From positions 19,523,611-19,587,610 of the forward strand of contig JAQFVV010000001.1 in assembly GCA_028023455.1 (NCBI GenBank): a DNA stretch of 64,000 nt, read 5' to 3'. Positions within the stretch are counted from its first letter, which is position 1; every line of letters starts with the position of its first letter. Position numbers and translations under genes: made by a program. Below are positions 61,440-64,000 of the stretch, piece by piece. The notes beneath the pieces are model-generated. The model was given only the letters and a program-made list of their open reading frames with translations. It was not told the DNA's origin and made no database searches. The stretch comes from Epiperipatus broadwayi (Eukaryota; Onychophora; Udeonychophora; Euonychophora; Peripatidae).

Positions 61440-61825
61440 AAGATTTAGTTATATAAAAAATAGGAAGATGGAGCTTCTAGTAATATATATCTAAAATTTA
61501 AAGAGGGAGCTACTAAAAGTATAACTGTAACACAAGCTCCCAACAAGCTAGCAAAGATAAAAATCTTTTACAGCAAGATCATACAAATCTTAAAGCTAAG
61601 ATAATTAAGCTAGAACATGAGACTAGTAATGTTGATAAGTCAAAAGTTGGAAAAGCAGATAAAAAAACTATCATAGGAGATAAATCTGACAAAAAACCTA
61701 TTATTTTAGAAAAAGAAAAAAAAGTGTAAGTTAAAAGTAAAGGTTGAAAAATCAAAAGAATTAAAATTTTTAAAAAAGAAGGATTTAATGTCAAGTTCCT
61801 CAGTTTTTTCACAAGAAGATATTGT
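61440..61825 (+). other. Lys-rich open stretches ending in a splice-donor-like sequence
   Basis: Two frames (about 61555-61730 and 61718-61815), linked by a frameshift, read as Lys/Glu/Asp/Ser-rich peptide and end SSSSVFSQEDI directly before GTAAGT (61826). A CTTTTACAG acceptor-like string lies near 61565-61575. It could be a decayed exon or the 3' region of the Penelope-like element. No domain is recognised. Confidence 0.2.
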
Positions 61826-61829
61826 AAGT

Positions 61830-62540
61830 TTTCTTTGTTTTAGCATTTGTTTTTTATTTTTACTTTATACATAGTTAAAATTTATGCTGTGAGAAAAATC
61901 TAATTTTCAGTTAACTGCTATAAGCTACAAACAAAGTCATTTTAAACATTAATAATTGTAAACATTTTTATATGCAGATGTCTTATTATTTTTGATGTTC
62001 ATTTATTATTAAGAATATACAAATGTTTTATAATAAGAAGTATTTAAAGTCAAAATATTTTTTATATATTTACTAACAATTATGAGACAGACATCTTGTA
62101 ATCATCAAAGTTCCTGCTAGCCAGTTTATAAGAATATTGATTGTATGAACAAATTAGGATCAAATATGGCTGCATTTGAAGTAGGAATCCATTCCATTTT
62201 TCTATTGCAGGCCATTTATTATAAGTTTGAGTAATTAATAAAACTATAATTTTTCAAAGACTAAAATTTGACTGTTGAATTTTATTAATGACGAATATTG
62301 AATTTGTAATCACATATCCTGCAATGATCTTTATAATATCCAAAATTAATGCCCCAGGATCTTTATATTTTAATGACCTAATTTTGTAGTAATTGGGATC
62401 ACCTGTGATCTTTGGAAAGGCATTACATATATATGCCAAATTAACTACCATTTGATTCACCAATTTAACATTCAAAATGTGTATTATCAGAAGTAATCCA
62501 CTTTTATTACTCCATTCCAGAACTATCTTTTGTATTCTTG
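61830..62540. other. AT-rich intergenic DNA, no gene seen
   Basis: A 73-codon minus frame at 62475-62254 (start MNVKLVNQMVVNLAYICNAF) has no assigned motif. Confidence 0.45.
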
Positions 62541-62574
62541 AGAATTAATAGATACCAGATGGCAGCACTAATTA

Positions 62575-63258
62575 ATGAATCTAGGATATAGAGCAAAAGT
62601 AAAGTTATTATCCTGTTTTAATAAAATGGCACAGAATAGAGTTTTCCCAAGTAGTTGGAGTAATACAATAGTAAGGTTATTATTTAAAGGAAAGGGTAAG
62701 GATCATAGAAAGTTGAATAATTATAGACCGATAGCGGTAACATCAGTTTTATATAAAGTTTTCTCGTATATGGTGGCTAGTAAAGTTGTAAAATTGATGG
62801 AAGAGAATAATGTAGTGGGGGAAATGCAAAGAGGTTTTAGATTAGATAGGCATATAGGAGATAGTTTATTTGTAGTTACACAACTTATGGATATGAGCAG
62901 GAATGCAGGTAAACAGTTATATATGAGTTTTATAGATATAGAGAAGGCATATGATAGAGTAAATAGAAATAGATTATGGATAAGTTTAGAAAATTTGGGA
63001 ATGGATGAAGCTTTAATAGATATTATTAAGAAATTATATGAAAATAATTATTATATATATCAATTAGGGAATATAGAATCAATTAAAGTTAAAAATGGTG
63101 TGGGACTAAGGCAAGGATGCCCTATGTCACCTATTTTGTTTGTGTTGTATTTGAGTGAAATGGAAAGAGCAATAGAAAGATTAGGAAGAGCGATAGAGAT
63201 ACCGTTAATAGATAGTAAGGGAGTATATATTTTGTCAGGTTTTTTTTTTTGCGGATGA
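62575..63258 (+). pseudogene. LINE reverse transcriptase, N-terminal part of palm
   Basis: Motifs in order: WSNTIVRLLFKGKGK, NNYRPIAVTSVLYKVFSYMVASK, MQRGFRLDRHIGDSLF, MSFIDIEKAYDRVNR (catalytic Asp, Ala-Tyr-Asp) and LRQGCPMSPILFVLYL. The frame is lost at a T-run (63238-63250), just before the Ala-Asp-Asp catalytic pair. One base more or less in that run would join it to the next frame, so either the copy is only just dead or the T-run is miscounted. The ATG at 62575 is simply the first in the truncated copy. Confidence 0.85.
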
Positions 63259-63819
63259 TATATTTTTTTGTGTGCAGAAAAAAGAGAAGATATGGAAGTT
63301 ATGTTGAGGACATGTGCAAGGGTGAGTAAAGAGATGGGGATTAAATTTAGTGAAGAAAAATCAAATATAATGATGGTTAATACTGGGGAAAGAGAAGATG
63401 TAGAATTTTTATTGGGAGATATTAAGTTAAGTGTAGTGAATAGATATAGTTATTTGGGAATTATTTTAAGTAATCAAAAAAATTATTTGGATGAATGGGA
63501 GAAAAAATTGATAAATGAAGCAAAGAAAAGAAAGGGATTGATAAAAAAATTAACAGTGTTTTCATATAATAAATATGATGTAGCTAGAATTATATGGAAA
63601 GGAGTTGCAGTAGCAGGGTTATCATATGGTAATGATGCATTATATGTTAGTAAAAAGATATTAGATTACTTAGAAAAAGCTCAAAGGGAAGTAGGAAGAC
63701 ATGCATTGGATGCAGAAGTATGGACAGCAAGGGAAGCAATTCAAGGAGAAATGGGATGGTCAAATTTTCATATAAGAGATGCAAAAAGTAAAATGAAAAT
63801 GTTTGGTAGATGGTTATGA
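63250..63819 (+). pseudogene. LINE reverse transcriptase, catalytic pair to C-terminal region
   Basis: Directly after the T-run, GCGGATGATATA gives Ala-Asp-Asp-Ile, the second catalytic motif. Then come CVQKKEDMEVMLRTCARVSKEMGIKFSEEKSNIMMV (thumb start), NRYSYLGIILS, and the block ending GEMGWSNFHIRDAKSKMKMFGRWL. The TGA at 63817-63819 coincides with the start of a 32-base tandem duplication. Coding-like sequence continues in another frame (KGQVTRWVRKVMQYAKDLDKEF...) to the window end. Confidence 0.85.
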
Positions 63820-63850
63820 GTAAAATGAAAATGTTTGGTAGATGGTTATG
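63787..63850. repeat. 32-bp tandem duplication within the LINE
   Basis: Two identical adjacent copies (63787-63818 and 63819-63850), each starting 'agtaaaatgaaaatgtttgg'. As 32 is not a multiple of three, the duplication shifts the frame. Confidence 0.95.
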
Positions 63851-64000
63851 AGTAAAGGACAGGTAACAAGATGGGTGAGAAAGGTAATGCAGTATGCAAA
63901 AGATTTGGATAAAGAATTTATATCAGTGTATTTGTACAAAAGATGGGATGATTGTGTTAAGAGGATTATTGAGTGTTATAGTAGTAAGGAATGGGATAAA

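Larger units (their letters stand above)
62545..64000 (+). mobile_element. 5'-truncated non-LTR retrotransposon, running off the window
   Basis: It starts within the reverse transcriptase and continues to the right edge. The endonuclease and any 5' region are missing, as usual for incomplete reverse transcription. The protein is unlike the RTE copy at 13886, so this is a second LINE lineage. The clade is not determined. Confidence 0.8.

Overview
The window is AT-rich eukaryotic DNA, almost certainly from an animal. It is mostly non-coding and built of interspersed repeats. The animal origin rests on a retrocopy of the mitochondrial ribosomal protein L14 gene, on RTE-type and other non-LTR retrotransposons, on a Ty3/gypsy element, on Penelope-like elements, and on hammerhead-ribozyme repeats. 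A mollusc, perhaps a cephalopod, fits but is not proven. No complete host gene is visible. The only host-derived sequences I can argue for are the broken MRPL14 retrocopy (about 7057-7520, +) and one possible exon (30412-30602, -).

Layout. 1-2900: AT-rich DNA with an 84-bp palindrome and a decayed RTE relic. 2910-5040: two Penelope-like 3' halves head to head. 5040-8500: the MRPL14 retrocopy and trinucleotide repeats. 8490-10450: minus-strand LINE remains ending in an (ATT)n tail. 11010-21540: a nested complex. Its base is a minus-strand gypsy element with two LTRs of about 0.6 kb. A near-intact RTE LINE (+) is inserted in its 3' part, and its left LTR is split by an array of five 401-bp units. 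21940-24390: a second array of about 450-bp units, lying between two inverted single repeats. 25740-26120: another such repeat. 28330-29035: the C-terminal end of a LINE (-). 32950-33282: a long (TATC)n tract. 40003-40472: a possible solo LTR. 42280-43200 and 52160-53350: two diverged copies of one repeat family. 57838-59655: a DNA transposon with terminal inverted repeats. 60060-61420: a third, degenerate Penelope-like element. 62545-64000: a 5'-truncated LINE running off the window.

The most interesting content is three unrelated families of repeats that each carry a hammerhead self-cleaving ribozyme motif. Family A (five 401-bp units, 11157-13100) and family B (units of about 450 bp, 22238-24066) are head-to-head inverted tandem arrays. 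Family C occurs as dispersed single units; the best copy is at 37116-37172. In each family the CUGANGA and GAAA core boxes, a stem II hairpin, a very short stem III, and a two-part stem I with an internal loop can be folded by eye. Tandem units with minimal-stem-III hammerheads are the hallmark of animal retrozymes, the small non-autonomous circular-RNA retroelements. Penelope-like elements, whose relics lie nearby, are the suspected source of their reverse transcriptase. That link is inference here.
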